Part shown: positions 1 through 11,082 of the stretch, piece by piece
Position numbering within the stretch: position 1 is the first letter of the stretch
Layout: every line of letters starts with the position of its first letter
Assembly: GCF_030247195.1 (NCBI RefSeq)
Contig: NC_080670.1
Span: forward strand, 164,620,080-164,684,079
DNA: 64,000 nt
Direction of reading: 5' to 3'
Source of the DNA: Topomyia yanbarensis
Taxonomy: Eukaryota > Arthropoda > Insecta > Diptera > Culicidae
Program-made: the position numbers and the translations under genes
The notes under the pieces: model-generated
Database searches by the model: none
What the model was told of the DNA's origin: nothing
The model's input: only the letters and a program-made list of their open reading frames with translations

Positions 1-1039
1 ATTTGTCTATGAAGACGTTATCATCAATCTTTTGTTCCTGTAAATAATCGTGCTTCTGTTAACAATATATCACGTACGAACTAACATACTGCAATTTTAT
101 GGCACCCGTCACTGTTTAGCCGGTACATTCTAACAGCAAATACAAAGCCGCCGGTGAGTGCTCGAATAATTGGCTTATGTGTGGAAAACTGCTTGCGTGT
201 GGTGAGGTAGCTAAATAATAGTAGATATTCTAGCAGGCATTGGAAATCCTTCGCAGGTTCTAACTGGGTTTGTCGCGGTATGAATGTTTACATTATCGGC
301 AACTGTCGTTTGTAATTTGAAACATACACGGGATTCACGTATCACTGCACGAGGAAGTAACACTGGTGCGGTCTTCGTAGGCAGAAGAGATAACAACATG
401 CATAAATCATGTTTTTGAAAAATAAAACGCCTCATTGAGTTTTGACGGTTCCGCTCGTCTTCGGCGGGCGGAACGAGAGAACATCTGGAATAGGGAACAC
501 GTGTGTCGTTTTGGGTGATTTAAGATGATCAATCGAGCTATGGATCTGGGAAAATGCAGTTATTAGAGAGCTAATTATGAAGCGTTTATGGAATACTCTC
601 GTTGTTAAAGTCAATATCGATTTTGGTTATTTTAAAAATGGGTACAGTTGATTGCTTTACTTTTTGTCGTCAAAGAAAAGCAGACGTTTTTGCTACAATG
701 ATAATTACACGCTACACGCCCGATCAATATGAAACAGTGAACACAGTGGCGTTGATCAGATACTGAGTAGTGAAAATCAGAATAGACGCGTGACACCTGT
801 CGAATAAGTAACAATGCATCGAACATTTGACGAATGTTGTCTGTTTCAATCTGCATGTTTGTCATTTTAGGAGTAGTTTTTTAAGCGAATGAGTAGGTAT
901 TTACTCGATTTTGAGATAATATAGCTTCCTAATATATAGTCACAGCCCATAGAATGGGTAACATGCAGTATAAAAGTCGCATTGATATTTATTCAATGTC
1001 CCAAACAAGGTTCAGACATTGGTGAACATTATGATTATC
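1..1039. other. Unassigned AT-rich sequence
   Basis: No gene or recognisable repeat seen. The short open frames here (up to 77 codons) have no motif or splice context. Confidence 0.4.
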
Positions 1040-1206
1040 GGGTGCGGGCATAGCGTACTTGGTAAATCGATTGCCTTATACGCAGCTCGGCTGCGTTCGA
1101 TTCCCAACCCCTTACATAGAGGTAGAATTTTTTTTAAATAGATTTTTCTAACCAGAAAAGAGCCGAATGACCATAAGGTTAAAACCTCAATAATCGAAAT
1201 AAAAAG
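1040..1206 (+). mobile_element. tRNA-derived SINE, near full length
   Basis: It starts with a tRNA-like head: a box A-like TAGCGTACTTGGTAAA and a box B GTTCGATTCCC around 1098. A spacer and a tail ending CGAAATAAAAA follow. The head recurs at 6633 and the tail at 15383. The layout resembles the mosquito SINE called Gecko (from memory, not checked). The flanks ATGATTAT (left) and ATGATCAT (right) may be a decayed target duplication. It should be transcribed by RNA polymerase III and mobilised by a LINE. Confidence 0.75.
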
Positions 1207-1461
1207 CTATGATCATTCTAATTGTCACTACACAGTCTCTGAAAAGCTATGATTTCTATGCGCCATGTTATATTTAACTATCGTGTCTAGATATCTGGTT
1301 TATATTATTTTACTTTTACGGATTCCAAATATGCATTATTTCACTTTTTATAAAAATTTGGTATAGTTTCTACGATAGTAGTATGTAGTAATTTTATTTC
1401 GGTTTCGTAGTTGTCATTAAGGTTTTGAGGAAGACTGAATAAAATTTGATCATCTTTAAGT

Positions 1462-1881
1462 CACAGAGAACAGACGTCCATCTTCAGCATTCAACTTGTG
1501 TAAAATCTCTAACGGTTTCGAAGGTAGTTGGGATATCTGAATCAGGTGCGCTACTATCGTCATGTTTTTTTTTTGTGGCTGAGTTCGACTGAATTGACAG
1601 CGGTTATTCCTCTACCCATTCAAACTAGTCCGGAACCGGTTCGGACTTCCAGCATGAATTCCAGCTCAAATGCATCAACCGATAGAGTCGGAATCGGTTG
1701 TTTTCTTTGAGCAAGATTCCATACTGAATCCATTCAGGATTTCGAACCGGTTCCGGAATGGATTTGACGGATAGTTGGGATAGGTTAGTGTGGCGGCGCT
1801 AGTGTTTATCGTATATTAATTTAAATGTTTACACACGTTTTTTAAACATTTTTGTTCGATCATGGATGTCTGTTCTCTGTG
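1462..1881 (-). mobile_element. CACAGA-terminus MITE, copy 1
   Basis: A 420-bp non-coding element with inverted ends CACAGAGAACAGAC and GTCTGTTCTCTGTG. It is flanked by TTTAAGT (1455-1461) and TTTCAGT (1882-1888), a 7-bp duplication with one mismatch. The middle (about 1609-1775) is a palindromic core centred on CCGGAACCGGTTCGGA. Related copies lie at 13546, 15067 and 26086. A 60-codon frame over the core is an artefact of the palindrome. Confidence 0.85.
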
Positions 1882-2141
1882 TTTCAGTGTTCAAATACCT
1901 ATGAAAAAAAACAGTGAATTTGATAAAATGTAAGTTGGAATTTTGTCCAACGCAATTTTTGATTGATTGATTGTGTATTGTCTTCGATTAAAAATATTAC
2001 ATCACACAGACTAAAATAACTTTAATCTAACTATAAACTATCTAATTTTATTTTGAAGACTCTTTACTTATACTAAAATCAAAAAGATGGTAAACGTTGA
2101 AGAGCTGGCAGCAAACATCCAGTGGATTATTCTGGCCATAT

Positions 2142-2389
2142 GGTCGGTGTTAGGTCAGACCGGACTAAGTGACTAAATATTAAATTCGAGAAAAACGAGT
2201 TTAAAGTTTGAATCGCAGCATTCTTTACATTATAATTGGAAATTAATTTTTGCCATAATTCTTGTTTATTGTTACATATCTCAAATCTGGAAAAAGTTGA
2301 ATGTAGCTGACGATATTCTTTATCCAGTGCTACCATTTTCTAATTTTTTGATGTTTTGCGACTTAGTCCGGTCTGACTTAACACTGACC
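2142..2389. mobile_element. TIR element, CGGACTAAGT family
   Basis: A 248-bp element with inverted ends. The left end contains GTCAGACCGGACTAAGT and the right end ACTTAGTCCGGTCTGAC. TAT flanks both sides. A 69-codon minus-strand frame inside lacks any transposase motif, so the element is non-autonomous. Superfamily not determined. Confidence 0.75.
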
Positions 2390-2404
2390 TATTTTTGCCT
2401 TTAA

Positions 2405-2573
2405 CAATGGGAGGTATTGGGCAACACCTGGAGAAATTATTTTGTAAAACTAAATTTTCCCATGCAAAATCCCATGTAAACTGTGAAACTTGGGCGTTTC
2501 ACTGATCGACCTTAGAATTGGAACAGTTATTCTAGGATCCAAATGGAATCCAGAAAGCTGCTCGGAATAAAAC
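2405..2573. repeat. Arm fragment of the 54134 hAT foldback family
   Basis: This stretch aligns by eye with one arm of the foldback at 54134-55017. Shared words include AAATCCCATGTAAAC, a CGATCG/GATCGAC-type stretch and GCTCGGA near the end. Only one arm remains. Confidence 0.6.
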
Positions 2574-2584
2574 TTTGTTGGTAA

Positions 2585-2690
2585 ATGTAAACACGTCCTT
2601 GTTTGACACTATCGGTCTTAATTGACAATGGTATTAGCCACATGGGTTAGCATCTTTGACAGCTAATACAGCAAAAGAATAAGGGTTAAA
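2585..2690. repeat. Half-copy of the foldback family at 31810
   Basis: Contains TTGTTTGACACTATC, a GGTTAGCATCTTTGACAG motif and an AGCAAAAGAATAAGGG tail. These match the arms of the palindrome at 31810-32285. The second arm is absent. Confidence 0.55.
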
Positions 2691-4257
2691 GTAGTTACAT
2701 AAAAGAAGGACACCATAATTCCAATATTATAAAGTAATTTATATTCATACGGGCATACTAGAATCGGACTAATCGTACTGAAATGCAGCTCGTCATAGGG
2801 CCCAATTTGAGATTTTGGCGAGTGAGCAGAATGGAATAGGTTGGAGCAGTTTTATTGTTGATTTGCTTCCAAAACGGCGATAAAGCTAAACTAATGTGAT
2901 CCTAGGTTATCAGCGAAAAGGTGCCATTTGACCAAAATATGACTATTCCATATCAACTTTTGAATAGGGCTAATAAGATTTGTAAACAAACATTTGTTTT
3001 GCTGATTTCTGTTAATTTGTTATAATTTCAACACAGAAAACATTGGAAATTGATTCTACCAAGGGTAAAGATGTTGATTCATGTATATCTTTCATGAAAT
3101 TCAACTTGGCAGCCCAATAATGAGCGAAATAAGTTTGTTTACAAAAACCTCGTTAGGCCTTTTGAAGAATTCATATTGTATTGATGTTTATTTCTATTAC
3201 AGAATGGCAGATATATTTACAATCAAATGCTAACAACGTTGTTTTATATTAGAAATAGCATACGTTTCTATTTTGAAGGATTGATCAAAGAAAAAAAAGT
3301 TCGATTATTTTGTGCAATGATCACTAGCGATTTTTTTAAGTCGTAGTAGTATTTTTTCGTAGTTAGGCATTTTTTAAATCATTCGCAAAATCAGTGAGCG
3401 ATTACTATAACCTCGATTTGATTTTATTTAAGGGATTGAAGAGTTTTTAGAAGGCAGTGTTTCGTTGTCCTTACTCTAGATGTGAAATCACCACATACCA
3501 CCATAATGTTGAAATTTGTAATGTACTCTTGTTACGATTTCATTTACGGACTAGCACTTTCACTGCGGCTTACGGTACACAAAACAAGAATATTTGGGTC
3601 GTTTTCTGCGGTCTCCAGGAGAATTTCACTTACGAGCGGACTTTCAACCCTACCGTTGGTTTCTGGGCAAAGTATAGTTATCAAAATGAACAAATAGGAG
3701 ACTAATTCACCTCAAGAACGTTACTAATTATACAAAAACAGCTTATATAGACAAGACCTTACATTTTATTTGGACAGACAAAAAATACTTGCGCACAACT
3801 TTTATTTCACTTTGGATTACGGTATCGTGGCGGTCGGGACGAACGTTGGTCGACTTGCTGCTGCGATGGGTTTCCGGGGACTGGACGACGACGAACTGGT
3901 ACTGGAACAGTAGACGAAAGTGTTCAGACCGGGTGCTTCCGTCGATCGGGATCCAGATGCGGCGGCAACTCGGCCGTGTAACGTGTGGCCTTCGTTTCGT
4001 AGATGGTCCGGTAGTGGGACACTGGCTCTACACTTTCGCAAGTTACTTCGCGCACTTTTCGTCACCTATAGTGGCATCATTGGACCAACAGTGTACTCGC
4101 GTCCCACATGGGAATAGTTTTACGGAGCTGTATTAAAAAGATCCTGCCCAGAATAGCATTTATCTAGAGGCGCTGATGGATCGTTCTTCGGTTCAGTCTG
4201 ATCCCACTTTTTGCTAAAAACTACAAAAACGGATGAAACGCACAGTCCCGGTATTGC
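2691..4257. other. Unassigned; GC-richer patch at 3810-4140
   Basis: No gene recognised. Around 3810-4140 the sequence is GC-richer and open on both strands (115 codons plus, 82 codons minus). It has no motif I know, and the overlapping openness argues for composition rather than coding. An old retroelement remnant is possible. Confidence 0.3.
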
Positions 4258-4265
4258 GATGGGAC

Positions 4266-4515
4266 CAGGAGCGGATCCAGAAAAAAATTTCGGAGGGGGT
4301 CCAAAATTTCGACTTTAAAATGTTCATTGTACAATACGTAATATATAATACCCTCATTTAATTAAACTCAGTTTTGGTAAACGAATCTGGTTTGCAAAGA
4401 TTTTGAACTTAGAATGAATTTAAAAAAAGAAACATTTTTAAAAATTCTCAAGATGTTAAAAAATTGGGGGGGGGGGGTCCGGACCCCCAAGACCCTCCCC
4501 TTGGATCCGCCACTG
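4266..4515. mobile_element. hAT-type MITE, GCGGATCC ends
   Basis: A 250-bp element flanked by a perfect 8-bp duplication GATGGGAC (4258-4265 and 4516-4523). The ends are inverted: CAGGAGCGGATCC and GGATCCGCCACTG. CAG-type termini with an 8-bp duplication are the hAT signature. It contains a run of 12 G (4466-4477) next to a C-rich tract. No transposase. Confidence 0.9.
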
Positions 4516-4523
4516 GATGGGAC

Positions 4524-5498
4524 GACGCTGCCGCGGGTCTTCACTTCTCGGACCTGATTTCCTAAGTAAGGCATTTGACAAGGTATTGAATGATAGTGAA
4601 ATGATTCATTTGACAACAGAAGAAAATGATGTATTCGTCTGTCATTTCGAATACCATCTGCTTTTCTACGTGTTATAATGGCGGCCAACATCATTCTGTT
4701 CGTATATCATGTCAATAGCCCTTATTTTAATAGTAGCCATTACACCATCTGCGCTGTAACAATCACTTATTCTTACTGATTTTGTGTAATGGTTCAACGA
4801 AAACTTCTTCCAATGGAGTTGATTGAGGTCTACCTAATTTTAATAAAATCTTTCAGAAGATAGTAAAACATAATGCATTTCAATTAAACTTATTCCTTTT
4901 CTCTACGGTGATGTCTCTAACACCTACCAACTCATATTTTTTACCTTCTTATTTATCACAATAAAACAAAACACAGCGAAAAAAGCAGTCATTTGTTTAC
5001 GCTCATGTGCGTACCATCTTCTATTGGTCTAGGGGAACGCAGGGAGACTTGGTCAAATGCAAAATTCTGCAATTATTAGATCTTTAAAATTTGATCTTTA
5101 AAGTTTCACAAAAATGTATATATTTATATGAGCTTGGATTTTCTAGTGTAATTTTAGATGCTTGAGGTGAACAATCTTTCTCTGATACAAAATGTTCCGC
5201 AATTAATCCCTTCATACCCCTATTATTTATTCTGGTTGCAGTTGAAGACTGGAAAATCCAACCAGCGACAATCGTATTTTCTCTGGTTCTAAACAATGGA
5301 ATCACGTCCGATATAGTGCGCTGTATTCGTTCAATGATGCGCTATACAGCGCACTACTTCCGACATCATGGATTAGCACTAAACAAGACAAAAAACGAAT
5401 GTAGCTGGTTGGATTTCCAAGTTTCAACTTTAACGAGATTATAAACATTGTTTTCAAACAGCTTTAAGTTTCAGTTTAGAGAAGCCAATAACTAGGAC
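4524..5498. other. Unassigned AT-rich stretch with a short palindrome
   Basis: No gene seen. At about 5315-5362 a local inverted repeat, ATAGTGCGCTGTAT and ATACAGCGCACTA, flanks a short spacer and could form a hairpin. Confidence 0.4.
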
Positions 5499-5500
5499 TA

Positions 5501-5882
5501 CACACCAAAAAATAATGAAATTTAAACGACATGTAAATCAATACGAATGTAAACATACAACAATTGAATCCAAAATTTGATTGAAAATTACGTCAAAATC
5601 AATTGGAGCATCAAACAGCATACAATTTTACACTTTCATTCGTGTAACATTACATGTCATTTATTTTACAACAGTATTCGAGTAAAAATACATTGATGTG
5701 CATTGGTTTTCCGTTTAAAGAAACTGTAATATTCAGTCCACGTGTAAAATTATAATAAAATTCGTTGAAGAAAACACGACAATTCGTGTGTATTTGTGGC
5801 TGAACTTAATTTTACATTTATATTCATGCTCCAAATATGTGCATGAAAATAAACTTAAAATTACAAAATATTTTTTTCTGTG
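5501..5882. mobile_element. TA-flanked MITE, CACACC/CTGTG ends
   Basis: TA occurs at 5499-5500 and 5883-5884. The ends are imperfect inverted repeats: CACACCAAAAAATA and TATTTTTTTCTGTG. The interior has short repeats of a TTTACATTT type in both orientations. The TA duplication points to Tc1/mariner-type mobilisation. No coding capacity. Confidence 0.7.
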
Positions 5883-5903
5883 TACTACCTTTAATACTAA
5901 CAG

Positions 5904-5990
5904 CACAGAGAACAGACATATAATCTAAAACAAACTTTCCCGAAAAATCTGTGTAAACATTTAAATAAAAATACCTTGAAAATCATCATC
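5904..5990 (+). repeat. End fragment of the CACAGA-terminus family
   Basis: Begins CACAGAGAACAGACAT and continues into the CTGTGTAAACATTTAAAT segment seen at the start of copies 2-4. No matching far end is found. The hAT element at 6007 is inserted just downstream, which may have separated the halves. Confidence 0.65.
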
Positions 5991-6006
5991 GCATACAGGT
6001 TCGCAT

Positions 6007-6425
6007 TATAGTTACTATATACATAGTTAGGCGGAGACACCGCGCGGAGCCAATTGAGCATGTCAAATGCCGGAACTAGTCGAGCATGACGTCACATAAT
6101 GTTTTTTTGGATGTATATGGAAAAAAGTATTGTGATTATGGTCATAACTATTTCACTCTTATCTTGTGTTATCGAGTGTAGAGAACTTAAAAGAACCAAT
6201 TTTTTTCTGAAGCAAGAAGAGATATTCGCACAAGTATAAAATCATATCATCAGACCTTCGAATTGGATTTTTATTCGTGCATGTAAAGTTCTTACTCACG
6301 GCGACAATGAAATTATTAGCCTAGAGCTTGAACATTTACATGGGATGCCAGTGTTTGCTTCCTGAAATAAAAGCTGCCAGTTTTCCGGCTTTTGTGTCCG
6401 CCTAACTCTTAATACAGTAACTCTA
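6007..6425. mobile_element. hAT-type MITE, TTAGGCGG subterminal
   Basis: A 419-bp element with a perfect 8-bp duplication GTTCGCAT (5999-6006 and 6426-6433). The ends are TATAGTTACTATATAC and the inverted GTATTAAGAG-type arm; both lead to a shared AGTTAGGCGGA block. A diverged relative forms the outer layer of the nest at 27.3-29.2 kb in the opposite orientation. No transposase. Confidence 0.9.
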
Positions 6426-6632
6426 GTTCGCATGCGTGAGTCAGCATTGTGTCCAAGTTCGCACACAAGTCCCGCATAGCGATTGCTGGCCGATCGAAGC
6501 GCCAGCCAGTGGCAAGTTGCTACTTGCTGTTGTCATTTCAAAGCGATAGTTTTATTTCTTACACAAGTTGAAAACTTTACTTGTATGTCAGTTCTCAGTG
6601 CTAACAGTTATATGTACAATTTGTGGAACTAT

Positions 6633-6735
6633 GGGGCGGGCGTAGCACAGTTGGTAAATCGATTGCAGCTCACCTGTGTTCGATTCCCAAACACATCCAT
6701 AGGGTTAGAGGTATTTCTAAACCGTTTTTTTTTGT
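6633..6735 (+). mobile_element. SINE head, 3'-truncated
   Basis: GGGGCGGGCGTAGC, TTGGTAAATCGATTG and box B GTTCGATTCCC match the SINE at 1040. Similarity stops in a T-run after about 6735 and the tail is missing. The 6483-6791 open frame runs through it and is not a gene. Confidence 0.75.
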
Positions 6736-7793
6736 GGTGGTGCTCAAAACGAAAGTTATTTTGTATTACGATTTTGAAGGCAAGGCAATAATACATCTTT
6801 TGTGTAATGTTAGGATCGCTTTTTACATTCATTGTGTACGGAAAAAAATATTTTCAGTCACATAGAGCCACACATACGAGCCTTCCAAGAGTAGACGTCC
6901 AACTATTTCCAAGTCGAGGAGCGCCGCGGCGAACACGATAACTCTTTATAAAATACTAATATGTCTGATATGGGAAATTCAATGGCTTCATGAAATCCAA
7001 AAATCTCATATTTTACTGTAAAATTCGCTTATTTTTCTTCAAAATAATAAGGCGAAAAAATTTTTTATTCAGTTTTCTGTGGTTCATCGACAGGCTACAC
7101 ATATTGGGCACACTCATAAAAAAAATCAAGTCAATTCGTTGATTAGTTTTTGAGTTATCGTGTTTGCCAATTTGAAAAAACGCAGTTTCGAGAAAAACGC
7201 TATTAACTCTACAACGGTTTCGTGACTTTTTCTATACGTAAACGGTTTTGTGGGGTACATACGTGCCCCAGACATAAAACCGCTCTAATATGCCTAGTTT
7301 TTATTGAATTTATAATTAAATTGGATAGTTTTATTCAAAAATAGTACAAGCAAAGCTGTTTTTTTTTTTTCAAAAATATTCGTGTTTTCTAAATTATGCA
7401 ATATTTCAGTTTCTATAGAAGAAGTCTTTAGAATACGACAAAATCCCCTTTTTTCCTTAATATTGCTATAACTTCGAATGTTTCTAGCCGATTTTGACCA
7501 TCTATAAGGCGTTGTAAAGATTATTAAATTGCCTTTTGAACAATCATTAAATAATTCAAAGACCAACCAAAAAGTGTATTTATTCCGATGTTTGTTTGAA
7601 CACCAAACGCCAATACAAACAGTACATATACAGCAATATGCAATAACGAAGTTAAAATAGGAATGCGTCGAAGGGACAGGCCAGTGCATTGTACGTATAT
7701 TATTATATACAAATCATATTCACGAATGTGTTCTGTCTCGATTATCTCCTAAACCAAAGGTACGATTGCGATCCAGGCGCCTTTTCTAGCTAC
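6736..7793. other. Repeat fragments, no gene
   Basis: At 7234-7290 a fragment (ACGGTTTTGTGGGGTACA) matches one end of the TIR element at 13229. The segment at 7294-7689 is open on the minus strand for 131 codons, but is low-complexity and AT-rich with no motif. Confidence 0.5.
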
Positions 7794-8140
7794 TTTTTTT
7801 TTTTTTTTTAATACCCTCCACTATCCCCCATACCAAGAAACTCGCACAGAGAGTCCCCTGGTAATGGACACAACAATAATAAAAACAAAACAGAAATACG
7901 CGGAGATATAAACTACAGCAAAAAAATGAACAAAGTGAAATCCCAGTGGAATCAAGTTCCTTTGAAGGGATTCACAAAGCTTATTTGAATTCTAAATACT
8001 AAATTTATAACTAAGTGATAACGTTTGTGGTTACGAGCAAATACGAAAATTAGAATAGGCTAAATAATATTAAAAGAATAAAAAGTAGGAAAAAACTAGC
8101 AGGAGCCAGAAAAACCTACACACTTAGATGGTTGACACAC

Positions 8141-11041
8141 TTACAAGATATATTCGTTTACTTTTCGTATCATATGCTGCTTAAGCTTGCTTTTAAAGAG
8201 GATGTTATTTGTTACTGTTTTCAAGGCAATAGGAAGTGCGTTAAATTTGGAAGGTCCGTGGATTGAGATGCGCGTTAAACCTAAGTTTGTGCATGCACTG
8301 CTTCTCAGTAGCTCGTTTGCGCTTCTAGTATTCTGAAGGTTTACTCTAGCTGAGAATACAATGTTGTGATGAAATTTTGGGTTGTTTAAAATATTATGTA
8401 CATAAATAATAGTTTGAGTATCTCGTAAACCAACAACGGGGATAATTCTGTGGCGTAAACTGGTATATAACAAAACCGTTGAAAATAAGGGAGGCAAATT
8501 AAAGATTACTTTGATACATCTATTTTGCAATATTTGAATCCTTTTCAGTTTCGATTTGGCAGCGTGACCCCAGACGACAATCAAATATTGAATGATTGAG
8601 TGAATGCATGCATAATAGAATTGCAATAGTGCATCTTTGGGAACAAAACAACGTACTCTTTTCATAAGACCACATAGTGATGAGATTTTGTTGGCAACAT
8701 GTTGAATGTGTATGTCCCATGAAAGGCATGAGTCTAAATGAAGTCCTAAGTATTGGAATGATGAAACTTTTTCAATCAGTAATGTTCCGACGAATGGATC
8801 GGAATGCGGCAAAAATTTTTTCCGTGGCGAGTGAAATATCATATATTTTGTTTTTGTCAGATTCAGTGAGAGATTATTGCCGTTAAAATATTCGATGAGG
8901 CTCGCTAGATCGGATTCAATGTATTTGATGATTGGCTGAACATTGGAATGGGGATAGAACAATGCTGTGTCATCAGCAAAAAGCCTTGGAGTCCCATGCA
9001 GTTTCAAATTACCTAAGTCATTGATGAAAATCAAGAACAGCAGAGGACCTATGTTACTCCCTTGTGGAACTCCTATGTCAATCGGTTGTAGAGTGCTGCG
9101 GGCACCATTTATTACCACAAATTGCTTTCGATCTGTTAGATAACTTCTAATCAATTCATTGGCAACACCTCTTATCCCATATCGGTCGAGCTTTTCTAAT
9201 AAGATTCTGTGGTTTATTGTATCGAATGCTTTCTTAAGGTCGATGAATAAGCCCCCCACGACCTTTTTTTGGTCAATTTCACGGATTTGCTCATCAGTGA
9301 GTTCAGTAATAGCAGTCGCCGTTCCACAACCTTCCCGGAAACCATATTGGAATTTATAAAGAACATCGTTCGCACGCAAAAAGCTAACAAGCCGATTTGT
9401 TAAAAGCTTTTCTAAAATTTTATTCAGCATCGACAATGTTGAAATTGGGCGATAATTTGAAGGGTTGTAAGAATCACCGGATTTGAATATGGGCGTAACT
9501 TTAGCAATTTTCAAAACGTTAGGATATGACCCCGTAACTATTATGCGATTGAAGAGTTTAGTAATAATCACAGAGAGCGGTCCTATATTGGCTTTCATTA
9601 GGTCTGCTGATATGTTATCATGACCCCTACTTTTTTTAACATCAAGCTGACTAATGAGGATTCCAACTTCACTAACACTAGCAGGCTTCAGAAAAATAGA
9701 ACTGCTAACAGACTTAACTGGCTTCAGAAAATCAAATTTGTTTTTTGGGAGTTTGTCAGCTAGATTGTTCCCGATCGTGGCGAAAAAGCTATTAAATACT
9801 TCAGCAACATGTAGATCAGAGTCGATAATGCAACCATCCTTTTTTAGTTTTATTGGTTCACTTGTTTTGGTACGACCAAAAACTTCATTCATTTTTTTCC
9901 ACACGTTTGAATGACTAGAAGTTTTTAGTATATTCTCATAATATTCACATTTGCATCGCTTTTCGGCGGTTTTAACTTTATTTGAAACGTGTTTCAACAT
10001 TTCAGCAGCTTGCGCATCATTAGGATTACGTTTAACTTTATCAAGGTAATTATTTTTTATTTGTATCAACCGCCAAAGGCTAAAGGTCATCCATGGACAA
10101 TTTTCTTTTTTAACATTAACATTTTTCGTAAAAGTTTTGGTGCAGTCAACCAGTAGGTTGTTATAGGTTGTAATGAGAGTATTTAAGGTAGCTTCAACAT
10201 CATCAGTAGTTTGAAAATTGTTCAAGAATCTGGAGAATTGGTTTTGCAGCCTAGCACGATCGACAATGGTCATTCTTAACTCTTGTTGTTTCTTTCCTTT
10301 ACAAATAGGGAGAGACGAAATGATAGGAAGATGATCGCTAATATCGCTAAAAACCGTGTAATTATGCAATTGTGAAGCAAAATCTATAGGGCAAATGAAA
10401 TGATCTAAAATATTATTGCTAGTTGGCCGTGTTGCGAAAGTATTTGTGCAAATATAACTATATGATTCTAATAACTGTTTGTATCTAACTACTATGTTAT
10501 TATTGTGAAGATTGATTGGAACGTTCACATCACCCGCTATGAAGTATGGTTTAGCCGGGGTAGCATTAGATAACCAATTTTCTAATATATTCTGAAACGA
10601 GTTGTAGTCGAATGATGGGGGTCGATAAACACCAATAACGTTATACAGATGGCTCCGAAGTTTTATTTCTAAATGGATGTAATGCAAACCATCGATTGTT
10701 TGGTTATCTATCAATCTGCTTTCCAGAGAACTTCTTACAAACACTGCTAAACCTCCTGTCGAGTTACTACGGCAAGAGAAAAAGGGACGATAGCCAGGGA
10801 TGTTATAAACACAACAGTTATCCTTCTTAACCCAAGTCTCACCGATAACAATAACATCAATACCTAGTTTACATTCATTTACAAAGTAAATCAACTCATC
10901 AAACTTTTCATAAACATTAATTCCTCTAACATTCCACTGAACAATATTCAAAAGATTCGTGTCATTTAAATCACATTTTTTATTAAATTCGTGTAAGTTA
11001 TCATAAAATTTATTTAATATTGTATTGGGTGTAAAATCCAT
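8141..11041 (-). CDS. LINE ORF2: endonuclease and reverse transcriptase
   Basis: A 966-residue ORF with no internal stop. Residues 32-245 are an exonuclease-endonuclease-phosphatase fold: NIVQWNVRGI (32-41), GETW with its catalytic Glu (67-70), GDVNV (170-174) and SDHLP (235-239). It would nick target DNA. Residues about 500-780 are the reverse transcriptase: NYRPIS (529-534), the first catalytic Asp within FIDLKKAFD (599-607), GVPQGSNIGPLLF (657-669) and the FADD box with the paired aspartates (688-691). A C-terminal domain of about 180 residues follows, with no RNase H. Together these support target-primed reverse transcription of its own RNA in the nucleus. All core catalytic motifs are intact, so activity is possible. 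The Met start lies 41 bases after the frameshift-corrected ORF1 stop. Confidence 0.96.
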   Translation of the reverse strand: MDFTPNTILNKFYDNLHEFNKKCDLNDTNLLNIVQWNVRGINVYEKFDELIYFVNECKLGIDVIVIGETWVKKDNCCVYNIPGYRPFFSCRSNSTGGLAVFVRSSLESRLIDNQTIDGLHYIHLEIKLRSHLYNVIGVYRPPSFDYNSFQNILENWLSNATPAKPYFIAGDVNVPINLHNNNIVVRYKQLLESYSYICTNTFATRPTSNNILDHFICPIDFASQLHNYTVFSDISDHLPIISSLPICKGKKQQELRMTIVDRARLQNQFSRFLNNFQTTDDVEATLNTLITTYNNLLVDCTKTFTKNVNVKKENCPWMTFSLWRLIQIKNNYLDKVKRNPNDAQAAEMLKHVSNKVKTAEKRCKCEYYENILKTSSHSNVWKKMNEVFGRTKTSEPIKLKKDGCIIDSDLHVAEVFNSFFATIGNNLADKLPKNKFDFLKPVKSVSSSIFLKPASVSEVGILISQLDVKKSRGHDNISADLMKANIGPLSVIITKLFNRIIVTGSYPNVLKIAKVTPIFKSGDSYNPSNYRPISTLSMLNKILEKLLTNRLVSFLRANDVLYKFQYGFREGCGTATAITELTDEQIREIDQKKVVGGLFIDLKKAFDTINHRILLEKLDRYGIRGVANELIRSYLTDRKQFVVINGARSTLQPIDIGVPQGSNIGPLLFLIFINDLGNLKLHGTPRLFADDTALFYPHSNVQPIIKYIESDLASLIEYFNGNNLSLNLTKTKYMIFHSPRKKFLPHSDPFVGTLLIEKVSSFQYLGLHLDSCLSWDIHIQHVANKISSLCGLMKRVRCFVPKDALLQFYYACIHSIIQYLIVVWGHAAKSKLKRIQILQNRCIKVIFNLPPLFSTVLLYTSLRHRIIPVVGLRDTQTIIYVHNILNNPKFHHNIVFSARVNLQNTRSANELLRSSACTNLGLTRISIHGPSKFNALPIALKTVTNNILFKSKLKQHMIRKVNEYIL

Positions 11042-11082
11042 TTTAATTTGATTGATTTCAAAGAATTAAAAGAAAAAAAAAC

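Noticed and set aside
1075..1110. tRNA gene signals (also at 6650, 16350 and 52215)
   Set aside because: Box A and B are present, but no complete cloverleaf with an acceptor stem and anticodon arm. The copies carry SINE bodies or lie inside elements.
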